This document shows positions 43,559-52,411 of a DNA stretch of 64,000 nucleotides, piece after piece. Source of the DNA: Neoroseomonas marina (lineage in GTDB: Bacteria; Pseudomonadota; Alphaproteobacteria; Acetobacterales; Acetobacteraceae); assembly GCF_012927745.1 (NCBI RefSeq), contig NZ_JABBKX010000001.1, positions 1 to 64,000 on the forward strand, given 5' to 3'. The notes beneath the pieces are model-generated. The model did no database searches and was not told where the DNA came from. It saw only the letters and a program-made list of their open reading frames with translations. Each line of letters starts with the position of its first letter. Within the stretch, counting starts at the first letter, position 1. Position numbers and translations under genes: made by a program.

Positions 43559-44681
43559 CGAAGCGCTTCGCCGAGAAGGGGTCGAGGACCGGATCGAGCA
43601 CGCCGCGCGCGATCATCGGCGCGAGCAGCCGCGCATGGGCGCCCGCGAGCGTGACGCCGGAATGGCAATTGGCCGTGAAGGCACCGGGGAAGCGCTCCGA
43701 CTGGTCGTAGATGGGCAGGCCGTCCGGCGCCATGACGCGCAGCGCCGACCACGCGCGGACGATGTTGAGTTCGGCGATCCAGGGGAAGGACAGCGCCGCG
43801 CGCTGCGCGACCTGCGCCATCACGGGCGGCGACTGGCGCGTGTCGAAGCCGACCTCCTCCATGCTGTCGCCGAGCATGATCGTGCCCTCCCCCGTCTGGC
43901 GGATGGTCGTGCAGGGCATGGGCAGGACGGTGCGGGCGCGTTCGGTCACCAGGATCTGGCCACGCTGCGGGCGCACCGGCGTGTTCAGCCCGAAGACTGG
44001 CGCGAGGTCGGCATTGCCGAGGCCCGCGGCGAGGACGATGCGTGGCGCGGCGAAGGTGCCGGCCGCGGTCTCGACCCGGAAGTCGTTCGGCGCGGCGGTG
44101 CCGCCGGTGACCTTGGCGTTGGGAACGTAGGCGCCGCCGGCCTCGGTGAAGGCGCGGTGCAGCGCCTGCAGCAGCGCGAGCGGGCTCGCATGCCCGTCAT
44201 AGGGCGACCAGGAGGCGCCGACGACGGAAGGGCCGAGGCCCGGCAGCATCTCCGCCAGTTCGTCGCGGCGGATCATGCGGTACTCGAGGCCGAAATTCCC
44301 GGCCTCGACCTGCATCTGCGCCATGCGGCGGCCGCGATCCTCGAATTCCTGCTCGCTGAGGCAGAGATGCACGCCACCGGGCTGCTGCAGCGCGGTGTCG
44401 ATGCCGGTGCGCGCGGCGAGGTCGGCGGCCAGGCCCGGCCATTCGCCGGCCGAACCACGCGTCCAGCGCTGGTACCAGGGCGCGCCGAACCCCTTCGACT
44501 GCACCCAGACCAGGCCGAAATTGCCGCGGCTGGCGCGGAAGGCGATGTCGCCTTCGTCCAGCAGCACGGTGTCGAGCCCTTCGCCGCGCAGGCCGTGCGC
44601 GATGGCCGCGCCGACCAGGCCGCCACCCACCACGATCACGTCGCTGCCGCGCGTCTGCATGCTCGCATGGGACGGCGCCAT
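43539..44681 (-). CDS. DadA-family FAD oxidoreductase (HcnC / D-hydroxyproline dehydrogenase beta type)
   Basis: A 380-residue flavoprotein: VIVVGGGLVGAAIAHGLRGEGLDTVLLDEGD at the FAD fold, RASRGNFGLVWVQSKGF, the substrate loop HASPLALLQALHRAFTEAGG and the late motif RAWSALRVMAPDGLPIYDQSERFPGAFTANCHSGVTLAGA. This is the amine-oxidising partner in three-part imino/amino acid dehydrogenases such as HcnC, opine oxidase and D-hydroxyproline dehydrogenase. The likely substrate is an imino acid, opine or glycine-like amine. Start choice is between ATGs at 44681 and 44660, neither with a strong ribosome site. It heads the three-gene operon. Confidence 0.88.
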   Translation of the reverse strand: MAPSHASMQTRGSDVIVVGGGLVGAAIAHGLRGEGLDTVLLDEGDIAFRASRGNFGLVWVQSKGFGAPWYQRWTRGSAGEWPGLAADLAARTGIDTALQQPGGVHLCLSEQEFEDRGRRMAQMQVEAGNFGLEYRMIRRDELAEMLPGLGPSVVGASWSPYDGHASPLALLQALHRAFTEAGGAYVPNAKVTGGTAAPNDFRVETAAGTFAAPRIVLAAGLGNADLAPVFGLNTPVRPQRGQILVTERARTVLPMPCTTIRQTGEGTIMLGDSMEEVGFDTRQSPPVMAQVAQRAALSFPWIAELNIVRAWSALRVMAPDGLPIYDQSERFPGAFTANCHSGVTLAGAHARLLAPMIARGVLDPVLDPFSAKRFDVPRAA

Positions 44682-44812
44682 GGCCGGGCCGTCAACCAGG
44701 GCCCATGCCTGGCGTTCCATTGGCAGGTCTTCGGCGCAATTTCGGCCACCCTTCGGGACCTGCCGGCAAGTCCGGCGCGATCCTGGCTGCGGTCCCAAGG
44801 GAGATGCGTGCC

Positions 44813-45469
44813 ATGCCCCTTCCCGCCTGCCTCGCCGCGCTGGTCCTGCTGATGGACAGTTCCGGTTCGGTCTCCGAGGCCCATTTCCGTGCCCAGCGCG
44901 AAGGCACCGCCGCGGCCTTCGAGCATCACGACGTCGTCGCGGGGCTCGAGGCATCGGACGGCGTCGCCGTGACGGCGGTGGATTTCGCGCAGGTCCCGAC
45001 GACCCGCCTGCCTTGGACCATGATCCGCCATGCCGAGGACGGCCGCCGCTTCGCCGCGGCGCTGCGCGCCACGGGGCGGCTCGGCCACCCGTTGGCCACC
45101 GCCATCGGCGACGCGCTGCTGCACGCCGGCGCGGCGCTGGGCGAAGCGCCCTGCGAGCCGGAACGTCGCGTCGTCGACATCTCGACGGATGGCTACGAGA
45201 CGGCGGGTCACGTCCTGGCAGCGCGGGCGCGGTCGCTCCTCGCCGACCAGGGGATCACGATCAATGCCATCGCCTTCAGTTCCATCGACGACCCCGAGAC
45301 GGCGCCGGAAGACCCGGCCGTGCTCGCGGACATCGAGGACTGGCTGCGCGAGCATGTGGTCACCGGCTTCCTGCGCTCCTCCACCGCGCCCGGCGCCTAT
45401 GCGGACGCCTTCCGGGCCAAGCTGACGACCGAGATCGCCCTCCGGATCCCGGGGCTTCCCGGCGGTTGA
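44813..45469 (+). CDS. DUF1194 von Willebrand factor A-like protein
   Basis: A 218-residue protein of the DUF1194 family. It starts with a short hydrophobic leader (MPLPACLAALVLLM) running straight into the MIDAS motif D15-S-S-G-S19, then EAHFRAQREGTAAAFEHH and GVAVTAVDFAQ. Later come DGYETAGHVLAARARSLLADQGITINAIAF. DUF1194 proteins have a vWA fold and are probably exported, but no activity is known. The second ATG is chosen because AAGGGAG is at the right distance; an ATG 9 bases upstream overlaps that site. It stands between two catabolic units and no chaperone-like AAA+ partner is nearby. Confidence 0.85.
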   Translation: MPLPACLAALVLLMDSSGSVSEAHFRAQREGTAAAFEHHDVVAGLEASDGVAVTAVDFAQVPTTRLPWTMIRHAEDGRRFAAALRATGRLGHPLATAIGDALLHAGAALGEAPCEPERRVVDISTDGYETAGHVLAARARSLLADQGITINAIAFSSIDDPETAPEDPAVLADIEDWLREHVVTGFLRSSTAPGAYADAFRAKLTTEIALRIPGLPGG

Positions 45470-45517
45470 CGCGGCCGGGCGGCGGCGCGAGCCTCCCTTG
45501 CCCTGCCGGAGGACGCC

Positions 45518-46855
45518 ATGAGCCCGCTCGACGCCCCGCGCGACCCGCGCAACAGCGACCTCGAGGCCGCGCTGGCCGAAGCGCGCGAGACCTATGTCGC
45601 CGCCCGCCCGAAGAGTGCCGCCATCCACGCCAAGGCGCGCGAGGTCATGCCCGGCGGGAACACCCGCACGGTGCTGTTCTACACGCCCTTCCCCACCGCC
45701 ATGGTGCGCGGCGAGGGCACCACCGTCTGGGACGCGGACGGGCACGCATACCTCGACCTTTGCGGCGAGTATTCCGCGGGACTGTTCGGGCATTCCGAGA
45801 AACGGATCCTCGATGCCGTGAAGGCGGCGATGGATCGCGGCATCAACCTCGCCGCGGTGGGCGAGAAGGAAGGGATGCTCGCCGCACTGATCTGCGGGCG
45901 CTTCCCCTCGGTCGAGCAGGTGCGCTTCACCAATTCGGGCACCGAGGCGAACATCATGGCGCTGGCCGGCGCGCGCGGCTTCACCGGGCGCACCGAGGTG
46001 ATGGCCTTCCGCGGCGGCTACCACGGTGGCGTCTTCACCTTCCCGGTCGGCGTGCCGGTCTCGGCGGTGAACCTGCCGATCCCGATGCGCTTCGCCGACT
46101 ACAACGACCCGGCGGGCGCCGCGGCGGCGATCCGCGAGGCCGGCGACAAGCTGGCCGCGGTGATCGTCGAGCCGATGCAGGGATCGGGCGGCTGCATCCC
46201 CGCGACGCGCGAATTCCTGCAGGCGCTGCGCGACGCGACGGCCGAGACCGGCGCGCTGCTGATCTTCGACGAGGTGATGACCAGCCGCCACGGCTACGGC
46301 GGGCTGCAGCAGCGCATGGGCATCACGCCCGACATGACGACCTTCGGGAAGTACATGGCGGGCGGGATGTCCTTCGGTGCCTTCGGCGGGCGGCGCGACG
46401 TGATGGCCGTGTTCGACGGCCACAAGCCCGGCGCCCTGCCCCATGCCGGCACCTTCAACAACAACGTGCTGTCCATGGCCGCGGGCTGCGTGGCGATGGG
46501 CGAGATCTTCGACGAGGCGGCGGCCGAGGCGCATTTCGCGCGCGGGGAGCGGCTGCGCGCGGCGCTCAACGCGGTCTGCGCGAAGCATGGCCTCGCGATG
46601 CACTTCACCGGCGCGGGGTCGATGCTGAACCCGCATTTCCGCGCCGGCCCGGTGACCGCCCCCTACAAGGCCGCGCCGGCCGAGGAACAGATGCGCGAGC
46701 TGTTCTTCTTCGACATGCTCGCGGCCGGTATCTACCTGGCCCGCCGCGGCATGGCCGCGCTGATGCTGCCGACGACCGACGCCGATTGCGACCGCTTCGT
46801 CGCCGCGGTGGAGGAATTCTGCGCGGCGCGGAAGCCGGTGCTGACGGCGGCGTAG
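45518..46855 (+). CDS. Class III PLP aminotransferase (glutamate-1-semialdehyde aminomutase-like)
   Basis: A 445-residue fold-type I PLP enzyme. Marks in order: IHAKAREVMPGGNTRTVLFYTPFP, EQVRFTNSGTEANIMALAGAR, AFRGGYHGGVF, IVEPMQGSGGCIP, LLIFDEVMTSRHGYGG, and the PLP lysine in DMTTFGKYMAGGMSFGAFGGRRDVM. The opening is shared with HemL, but an alphaproteobacterium with HemA of the C4 pathway does not need HemL, so this is more likely an amino-acid or omega-amine aminotransferase or racemase. GGAGG precedes the ATG. Its stop abuts the stop of a convergent SDR gene with no spacer. Confidence 0.9.
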   Translation: MSPLDAPRDPRNSDLEAALAEARETYVAARPKSAAIHAKAREVMPGGNTRTVLFYTPFPTAMVRGEGTTVWDADGHAYLDLCGEYSAGLFGHSEKRILDAVKAAMDRGINLAAVGEKEGMLAALICGRFPSVEQVRFTNSGTEANIMALAGARGFTGRTEVMAFRGGYHGGVFTFPVGVPVSAVNLPIPMRFADYNDPAGAAAAIREAGDKLAAVIVEPMQGSGGCIPATREFLQALRDATAETGALLIFDEVMTSRHGYGGLQQRMGITPDMTTFGKYMAGGMSFGAFGGRRDVMAVFDGHKPGALPHAGTFNNNVLSMAAGCVAMGEIFDEAAAEAHFARGERLRAALNAVCAKHGLAMHFTGAGSMLNPHFRAGPVTAPYKAAPAEEQMRELFFFDMLAAGIYLARRGMAALMLPTTDADCDRFVAAVEEFCAARKPVLTAA

Positions 46856-47605
46856 CTACCGCCCCCCGCCCACGGGCAGGCAGGCCGCCGCGACATAGGA
46901 CGCGGCGTCCGAGGCGAGGAAGAGGACGCATTCCGCCACTTCCTGCGCCGTGCCGCCGCGCCCCATCGGCACGCCGGCGGACAGGCGCGCCACGCGGTCG
47001 GGCGCACCGGCCGCCGCGTGGATCTCGGTTTCGATCAGACCGGGATCGACGGCGTTGACACGGATGCCCTCGGCCGCGACCTCGCGCGCCAGGCCGACGG
47101 TCAGCGTATCCACCGCGCCCTTGCTCGCGCCGTAATGGACCCATTCGCCGCCGCCGCCGATCTCGGCCGCGCGAGAGGAGACATTGACGATCGCGCCGCC
47201 CTTGCCGCCGCGCTTGGTCGACATCCGCCGCACCGCCTCCCGGCAATGCAGCGCGACGCCGATGACATTGGGCGTGAAGACCGAGACCCAGTCCTCGAGC
47301 GTGCTGTCCGCGAGCAGCCGGCGCGGGCCGGTGATGCCGGCATTGTTCACCAATACGTCGATGCGGCCGAAGGCCTCGTCGATCCGGTTGAAGGCAGCGA
47401 GGATGTCGCTCTCGGATCCCGCATCGCCCTGCATGAGGATGACGCGCGCGCCCGCCGCCTCGCAGGCACGGGCGGTGGCCTCGGCGCGCGCGACCTCGCT
47501 GCGATAGGTCAGCAGCAGATCGTAGCCGCGCTGCGCACCCAGGACCGCCGTCGCCGCGCCGATGCCTCGCGAACCGCCCGTCACCATCATCACGCGGCGT
47601 GCCAT
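46856..47605 (-). CDS. Short-chain dehydrogenase/reductase (SDR)
   Basis: A 249-residue classical SDR: TGGSRGIGAATAVLGAQRG at the cofactor site, LVNNAGITG, catalytic serine in NVSSRAAEIGG and YGASKGAVDTLTVGLAREV, then IRVNAVDPGLIETEIH. The arginine after beta-2 (TYRSEVARAEATARAC) favours NADP. It resembles FabG/glucose dehydrogenase-type reductases. The ATG follows GGAGGG closely. It is convergent with the aminotransferase (stops adjacent) and diverges from the amidase gene. Confidence 0.92.
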   Translation of the reverse strand: MARRVMMVTGGSRGIGAATAVLGAQRGYDLLLTYRSEVARAEATARACEAAGARVILMQGDAGSESDILAAFNRIDEAFGRIDVLVNNAGITGPRRLLADSTLEDWVSVFTPNVIGVALHCREAVRRMSTKRGGKGGAIVNVSSRAAEIGGGGEWVHYGASKGAVDTLTVGLAREVAAEGIRVNAVDPGLIETEIHAAAGAPDRVARLSAGVPMGRGGTAQEVAECVLFLASDAASYVAAACLPVGGGR

Positions 47606-47721
47606 GCGTCCCTCCATCCCGATCCTGACCGCATCTTTGCGGAAGCGGCGCGCGCTGTCAGCCGGCGCGGCTTGCCGGGGCGTCGCGCGCGGGCAAGCAT
47701 GCGCCGCCGAGGAGAGACCCG

Positions 47722-49131
47722 ATGGACCTGCCCGCCCCGCAATCCTATTCGCCCGAGACCTTCCGACCGCTCACTTTCCACGATGCGGTGCCACGCTTCC
47801 GCGACGGGTCGGACACGCCGCGCGCCTATCTGGAACGCTGCCTCGAGACCATCGCAGCACTCGAACCGCAGGTGATGGCCTTCGCCAGCGTGAACGAGGC
47901 TGGCGCGCGCGAGGCGGCGGACGCTTCGACGGCGCGCTACCGTGCCGGCGCGCCGCTCTCGCCGATCGACGGGTTGCCGATCGGCATCAAGGACCTGCTC
48001 GAGACCCGCGACCTGCCGACCGAGATGGGCAGCGCCTTCTACAAGGGGAACCGCCCGGGCCGCGATTCCGCGCTGGTGCAGGCGCTGCGCCAGGCCGGCG
48101 CGGTGATCGTCGGCAAGACCGTCACGACCGAGCTCGGCATGTCGCATCCGGGGCCGACGCGTCATCCCTTCGACCTGCGGCGGACCCCGGGCGGTTCTTC
48201 GTCCGGTTCGGGCGCGGTGATCAGCGCGCGGATGCTGCCGGCGGCGATCGGCACGCAGGTCCTCGGCAGCGTCATCCGCCCGGCATCGTTCAACGCCAAC
48301 TGGGCGCTCAAGCCGACGCAAGGGGCGATCAACCGCGGCGAACGCCAGGGCTTCAGCCAGTCGACCGTCGGCATCCACGCGGGCTGCGCCGAGGACATGT
48401 GGCAGATCGCGGTCGAGATCGTGAAGCGCGTCGGCGGCGATCCCGGCGCGCCGGGGATGTATTTCACCGGGGAGGCGCCGCCGCCCGCGTTCAGGCCCCG
48501 CCGCTTGGCAGTGCTGGAGACGGAGGGCTGGGCCGTCGTCGAACCCGCCGCCGCGGCGGCCTTCGAACGTGCGCTCGACGCGCTGCGCGCCCAGGGCGTC
48601 GATGTCATCCGCCGCGGCGACCATCCGCTGCTCGAAATGCTGGAACAGCGTGTGATGGGGGCGATGGCGCTCGCCACCGATGTCTGCGCCTATGAAAGCG
48701 CCTGGTCGGTCGCGAACATGATGGCGAAGAACCCGGATGCGCTGAGCGCCAGTCTGAAGGCGCGCTTCGAGCTGGGCTGCTCCGTGACGCTCGCGCAATA
48801 TCGCGCACGCCTGCTGCAGCGGGAGGAGATGCGCCGCGCCCAGGCCGCGCTCGCTGGCGAGGTCGACGCCTTCATCGGCCTGCCCGCCTGCGGCCCGGCG
48901 CCGCTGCCGGGCGACACCGGCGGTTCGACCAACCGTATCCTGCACACCACGGGCAATCCGATCATGAACACGGCCTCCTCCGGCCTCGGCTGCCCGGTGG
49001 TCACGGTGCCGCGGATGGCGGTCGGGGGCATGCCGCTCGGCCTCGCTGTCACGGCCCAGCCGCACCAGGACGAAAGGGCCACGGCGATTGCGCGCTGGAT
49101 CGCGGACGCCATTCCGCCGATCATCGCCTGA
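47722..49131 (+). CDS. Amidase-signature family amidase
   Basis: A 469-residue amidase. The triad is recognisable: lysine in GLPIGIKDLLET near 90, serines in TPGGSSSGSGAVISARMLPAAIGTQVLGSVIRPAS near 155-190. The glycine/serine-rich block is the signature sequence. It hydrolyses an amide of unknown structure; it is not GatA, which is encoded at 14479-15966. GGAGAG precedes the ATG. It is followed on the same strand by an enoyl-CoA hydratase with 18 bases between, suggesting an operon that converts an amide to an acid and on towards beta-oxidation. Confidence 0.9.
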   Translation: MDLPAPQSYSPETFRPLTFHDAVPRFRDGSDTPRAYLERCLETIAALEPQVMAFASVNEAGAREAADASTARYRAGAPLSPIDGLPIGIKDLLETRDLPTEMGSAFYKGNRPGRDSALVQALRQAGAVIVGKTVTTELGMSHPGPTRHPFDLRRTPGGSSSGSGAVISARMLPAAIGTQVLGSVIRPASFNANWALKPTQGAINRGERQGFSQSTVGIHAGCAEDMWQIAVEIVKRVGGDPGAPGMYFTGEAPPPAFRPRRLAVLETEGWAVVEPAAAAAFERALDALRAQGVDVIRRGDHPLLEMLEQRVMGAMALATDVCAYESAWSVANMMAKNPDALSASLKARFELGCSVTLAQYRARLLQREEMRRAQAALAGEVDAFIGLPACGPAPLPGDTGGSTNRILHTTGNPIMNTASSGLGCPVVTVPRMAVGGMPLGLAVTAQPHQDERATAIARWIADAIPPIIA

Positions 49132-49149
49132 ACGCGTGCGGAGGAAACC

Positions 49150-49932
49150 ATGAGCGAGATCGACGTCACCGACGATGCCGGGCTGCGGACCGTCCACATC
49201 AACCGCCCCGACAAGAAGAACGCCCTGACGCGCGCCATGTACGCCGCGATGGGGGCGGCGCTGCGGGAGGCCGCGACCTCGCCCGCCGTGCGCGTCGTGC
49301 TCATCACCGGCGGATCGGCCTGCTTCACCTCGGGCAACGATGTCGGCGACTTCAAGGCGCGCGGGGACCAGGCGGCGGACGTGCCCTCCCCGGCGCGGGA
49401 GTTCCTCGCCGCGCTGCGCGAATGCCCGAAGCCCGTCGTCGCGGCGGTGGCGGGCTACGCCATCGGCATCGGCACGACGCTGCTGCTGCATTGCGACTTC
49501 GTCTATGCCGCGGATACCGCCGTGTTCCGCATGCCCTTCGTGGATCTCGGGCTCTGCCCCGAGGGCGGGTCGTCGCTGGTGGTGCCGCAGCGCGCGGGGC
49601 AGCTGCTCGCGAACGAATTGCTGATGCTGGGCGAGGCCTTCACGCCCGAAACCGCGCTGCGCGCCGGCATCGTGAACGCGGTAGTGCCGCTGCCCGACCT
49701 GTTCCACACCGCGGGCGGCGTCGCGCGCAAGCTCGCCGCCAAGCCGCCCACCGCCATGGCGACGACCAAGCGCCTGCTGCGCCAGGCCGAGGAAGCCCGG
49801 CTGAGCGCCCACATGACCGAGGAATTCGCGAAGTTCGGCGCCCTGCTGCGCGGCCCCGAGGCCGCGGAGGCCGTTGCCGCGTTCCAGGAGAAGCGCAAGC
49901 CCGACTTCTCCCGCTTCCTCGCGGCGGACTGA
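49150..49932 (+). CDS. Enoyl-CoA hydratase/isomerase (crotonase family)
   Basis: A 260-residue crotonase-fold protein. RTVHINRPDKKNALTRAMYAAMGAAL opens it, the oxyanion-hole segment GGSACFTSGNDVGDFKAR and AVAGYAIGIGTTLLLHCDFVYAADTAVFRMPFVDLGLCPEGGSS follow. The second oxyanion segment keeps glycine, and a glutamate appears in LCPEGGSS. It adds water to, or isomerises, 2-enoyl-CoA esters. GGAGGAAACC precedes the ATG. Co-directional with the amidase and, 120 bases on, with an orphan amino-acid binding protein. Confidence 0.9.
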   Translation: MSEIDVTDDAGLRTVHINRPDKKNALTRAMYAAMGAALREAATSPAVRVVLITGGSACFTSGNDVGDFKARGDQAADVPSPAREFLAALRECPKPVVAAVAGYAIGIGTTLLLHCDFVYAADTAVFRMPFVDLGLCPEGGSSLVVPQRAGQLLANELLMLGEAFTPETALRAGIVNAVVPLPDLFHTAGGVARKLAAKPPTAMATTKRLLRQAEEARLSAHMTEEFAKFGALLRGPEAAEAVAAFQEKRKPDFSRFLAAD

Positions 49933-50052
49933 GGTCTACCGGCGCTGATGCGCCAACCTGACGTGCATGGACGCCTGCGCGCCGGAGCCAGGGCGCAGAT
50001 CGAACGCAACAGGCCGGGCGGGCCACTGCCGCCGGCGATGGGAGGAGCGATC

Positions 50053-51078
50053 ATGAAGATCACACATTGGGCCGCGGCACTTGCGGTCGGATTGGGGCTT
50101 GGCCTCGCCGGGCCCGCGCAGGCCGGCGCCACCCTCGATGGGGTGAAGTCGCGCGGCGTGCTCGCCTGCGGCGTCAATGTCGGCGTGGCCGGCTTCTCGC
50201 TGCCCGACAGCCAGGGCGTCTGGCGCGGCATGGATGCGGATCTCTGCCGTGCCGTCGCCGCCGCGGTGCTCGGCGACCCGAACAAGGTCCGCTTCGTGCC
50301 GCTGACCGCGGTGCAGCGCTTCACCGCCCTGCAATCGGGCGAGATCGACGTGCTGATCCGCCAGACGACGCTGTCGATGACGCGCGACACCACGCTGGGC
50401 CTGCGGCTCACCATCGCCAACCTCTATGACGGCCACGGCTTCATGGTGCGGCGCGACGCCAACATCACCAATCCGCGCGAGATGGACGGCATGACCATCT
50501 GCCTCTCGCCCGGCACGACGAACGAACTCGTCACCACCGACTGGTTCCGCGCCAACAACCTGCGCTTCACGCCGGTGCTGCAGGAACGCATGCAGGACAA
50601 CGCGGCCTCGCTGCAGGCCGGGCGCTGCGACGCGATCGGCACGGATGCGACGCAGCTCGCCGCACTGCGCAGCCAGTTCACCAATCCCAACGACTACGTG
50701 ATCCTGCCCGAGCGCTTCTCGAAGGAGCCCTACGGCCCCGTCGTGCGGCGCGACGACCAGGAATGGTTCGACGTCATCCGCTGGACGATCTCCGCGCTGA
50801 TCAACGCGGAGGAGCTCGGCGTGACCAGCCAGAATGCCGAGGAGCTGCGCCGCACCAGCACCAACCCCGAGATCCGTCGCCTGCTCGGCGCCGATCCGCT
50901 GCTGGGCAATGCCCTGAAGCTGGACACGGCCTGGGCCTACAACGCGATCCGCGCGGTGGGGAACTATGGCGAGCTGTTCGACCGCACCATCGGCCCGAGC
51001 ACCCCGATCGGGCTCGAACGCGGGCTGAATCGCCTGTGGACCAATGGCGGGCTGATGTATTCCTGGCCGATGCGCTGA
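50053..51078 (+). CDS. Polar amino-acid ABC transporter substrate-binding protein (AapJ/BztA-like)
   Basis: A 341-residue periplasmic protein. The signal peptide ends near residue 24 (GPAQAGATLD). The body matches general L-amino-acid binding proteins: GVLACGVNVGVAGFSLPDSQGVWRGMDADLCRAVAAAVLGDPNKVRFVPLTAVQRFTALQSGEIDVLIRQTTLSMTRDT and, late, NYGELFDRTIGPSTPIGLERGLNRLWTNGGLMYSWPMR. AapJ/BztA normally sit in an aapJQMP operon; here no permease or ATPase gene follows, so it must share a transporter or act alone. GGAGGAGCGA precedes the ATG. A strong palindrome follows the gene. Confidence 0.93.
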   Translation: MKITHWAAALAVGLGLGLAGPAQAGATLDGVKSRGVLACGVNVGVAGFSLPDSQGVWRGMDADLCRAVAAAVLGDPNKVRFVPLTAVQRFTALQSGEIDVLIRQTTLSMTRDTTLGLRLTIANLYDGHGFMVRRDANITNPREMDGMTICLSPGTTNELVTTDWFRANNLRFTPVLQERMQDNAASLQAGRCDAIGTDATQLAALRSQFTNPNDYVILPERFSKEPYGPVVRRDDQEWFDVIRWTISALINAEELGVTSQNAEELRRTSTNPEIRRLLGADPLLGNALKLDTAWAYNAIRAVGNYGELFDRTIGPSTPIGLERGLNRLWTNGGLMYSWPMR

Positions 51079-51098
51079 ACCGCGCATCGTCCTCGCTC

Positions 51099-51157
51099 GC
51101 CCCCGCCGCGCGGCGGGGGCCGGACGGCGTCCTTCGCCGACAGGTGAAACGCCGTCC
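51099..51157. terminator. Perfect 22-base palindrome plus second dyad after the amino-acid binding protein
   Basis: From 51099 to 51120 the sequence is a perfect GC palindrome (arms GCCCCCGCCGC and GCGGCGGGGGC). A second inverted repeat follows: GGACGGCGT at 51122-51130 and ACGCCGTCC at 51149-51157. The first is a plausible terminator for the binding-protein gene; the second lies about 85 bases upstream of the next gene and could be an operator. Confidence 0.55.
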
Positions 51158-51241
51158 ATCGCTTTGCGGTTGCAGACCGGCGCGGCCCGGACGGATGATC
51201 CCCTCAACCGGCAGGAACCGGAGACGAGGAGGAAGCGACCG

Positions 51242-52354
51242 ATGGAATTCGGCTATTTCACCATGCCGTCCCATCCGCCCGAGCGCGGCCTGAAGGCGGG
51301 GCATGACTGGGACCTTCAGGTGCTCCGCTGGCTTGACGAGATGGGCTACTCCGAGGCCTGGATCGGCGAGCACTACACCGCCCCCTGGGAACCGCATCCC
51401 TCCCCCGACCTGCTGATCGCGCAGGCCCTGCTGCAGACCAAGCGGCTGCGCATCGGGCCCGGCGGCTTCCTGCTGCCCTACCATCACCCCGCCGAGCTCG
51501 CGCACCGCGTCGCCATGCTGGACCACCTGTCCGAAGGGCGGCTGATGTTCGGCGTGGCGGCCTCGGGCCTGCCATCCGACTGGGCGATGTTCAACGTCGA
51601 CGGCATGTCCGGCCAGAACCGCGACATGACGCGCGAGGCGCTCGAGATCATCCTCAAGATGTGGGCCGACGACGGGCCCTGGCACTACGAGGGCAAGTAC
51701 TGGAAGGTCGACAAGCCCGAGCTGATGTTCGGCTTCCTCAAGCCGCACATCAAGCCGCTGCAGACGCCGCATCCGCCGATCGGCGTCGCGGGGCTGTCGA
51801 AGAATTCCGACACGCTGAAGCTCGCCGGCGAGAAGGGCTTCCTGCCCCTCTCGCTCAACCTCAACCCGGCCTACGTCTCCTCGCATTGGGACAGCGTCGA
51901 GGCCGGGGCGCGCAAGGCGGGCCGCACCCCCTGGCGCGGCGACTGGCGGCTGGTGCGCGAGGTCTTCGTCGCCGAGACCGACGAGGAAGCCTGGCGGCTG
52001 TCGGTCGGCTCCATGATGGGCCGGATGATGAACGAGTACTTCCTGCAGCTGCTCGCGCAGTTCGGCTTCAAGGACTACCTGAAGCACAGCCCGGACGTGG
52101 CGGATTCCGACGTCACGGCGGAATACTGCGCGCAGCACAACTGGATCGTCGGCAGCCCGAAGACGGTCGCCGAGAAGATCGAGCGCATCTACCACGAGGT
52201 CGGCGGCTTCGGTCAGCTCCTCGTCTTCGGCTTCGACTATGTCGAGAACCCGGAGGCGTGGAAGACCTCGCTCGGCCTGCTGCAGACCGAAGTACTGCCG
52301 AAGGTGAAGCACCTGGTGCCGCCGCGCCCGACGGCGCTCGCCGCCGCCCAGTAG
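51242..52354 (+). CDS. LLM-class flavin-dependent monooxygenase (luciferase-like)
   Basis: A 370-residue bacterial-luciferase-type monooxygenase. It starts MEFGYFTMPSHPPERGL, with GYSEAWIGEHYTAPWEPHPSPDLLIAQALLQTKRLRIGPGGFLLPYHHPAELAHRVAMLDHLSEGR covering the flavin pocket, then GVAASGLPSDWAMFNVDG. The GEH and HHP histidines are typical of the LuxA-like branch, distinct from the NtaA branch of the enzyme at 2780-4108. It needs reduced flavin from elsewhere. Substrate unknown. It precedes an iron alcohol dehydrogenase/maleylacetate reductase-like gene and a gene of unknown function on the same strand. Confidence 0.9.
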   Translation: MEFGYFTMPSHPPERGLKAGHDWDLQVLRWLDEMGYSEAWIGEHYTAPWEPHPSPDLLIAQALLQTKRLRIGPGGFLLPYHHPAELAHRVAMLDHLSEGRLMFGVAASGLPSDWAMFNVDGMSGQNRDMTREALEIILKMWADDGPWHYEGKYWKVDKPELMFGFLKPHIKPLQTPHPPIGVAGLSKNSDTLKLAGEKGFLPLSLNLNPAYVSSHWDSVEAGARKAGRTPWRGDWRLVREVFVAETDEEAWRLSVGSMMGRMMNEYFLQLLAQFGFKDYLKHSPDVADSDVTAEYCAQHNWIVGSPKTVAEKIERIYHEVGGFGQLLVFGFDYVENPEAWKTSLGLLQTEVLPKVKHLVPPRPTALAAAQ

Positions 52355-52411
52355 CCTTGTCCGGCGCCGGCCGCCGTCCCATCCTCGCCCGCAGGGATCG
52401 AGGAGGGACGG

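Noticed and set aside
45518-46855. Assignment of the class III aminotransferase as HemL
   Set aside because: The organism carries HemA of the C4 pathway, which makes HemL unnecessary, and the gene sits among catabolic genes.
14479-49131. Second gatA copy at 47722-49131
   Set aside because: It is an amidase-signature protein but is 26 residues shorter, lacks GatA-specific segments and has no gatB or gatC beside it.
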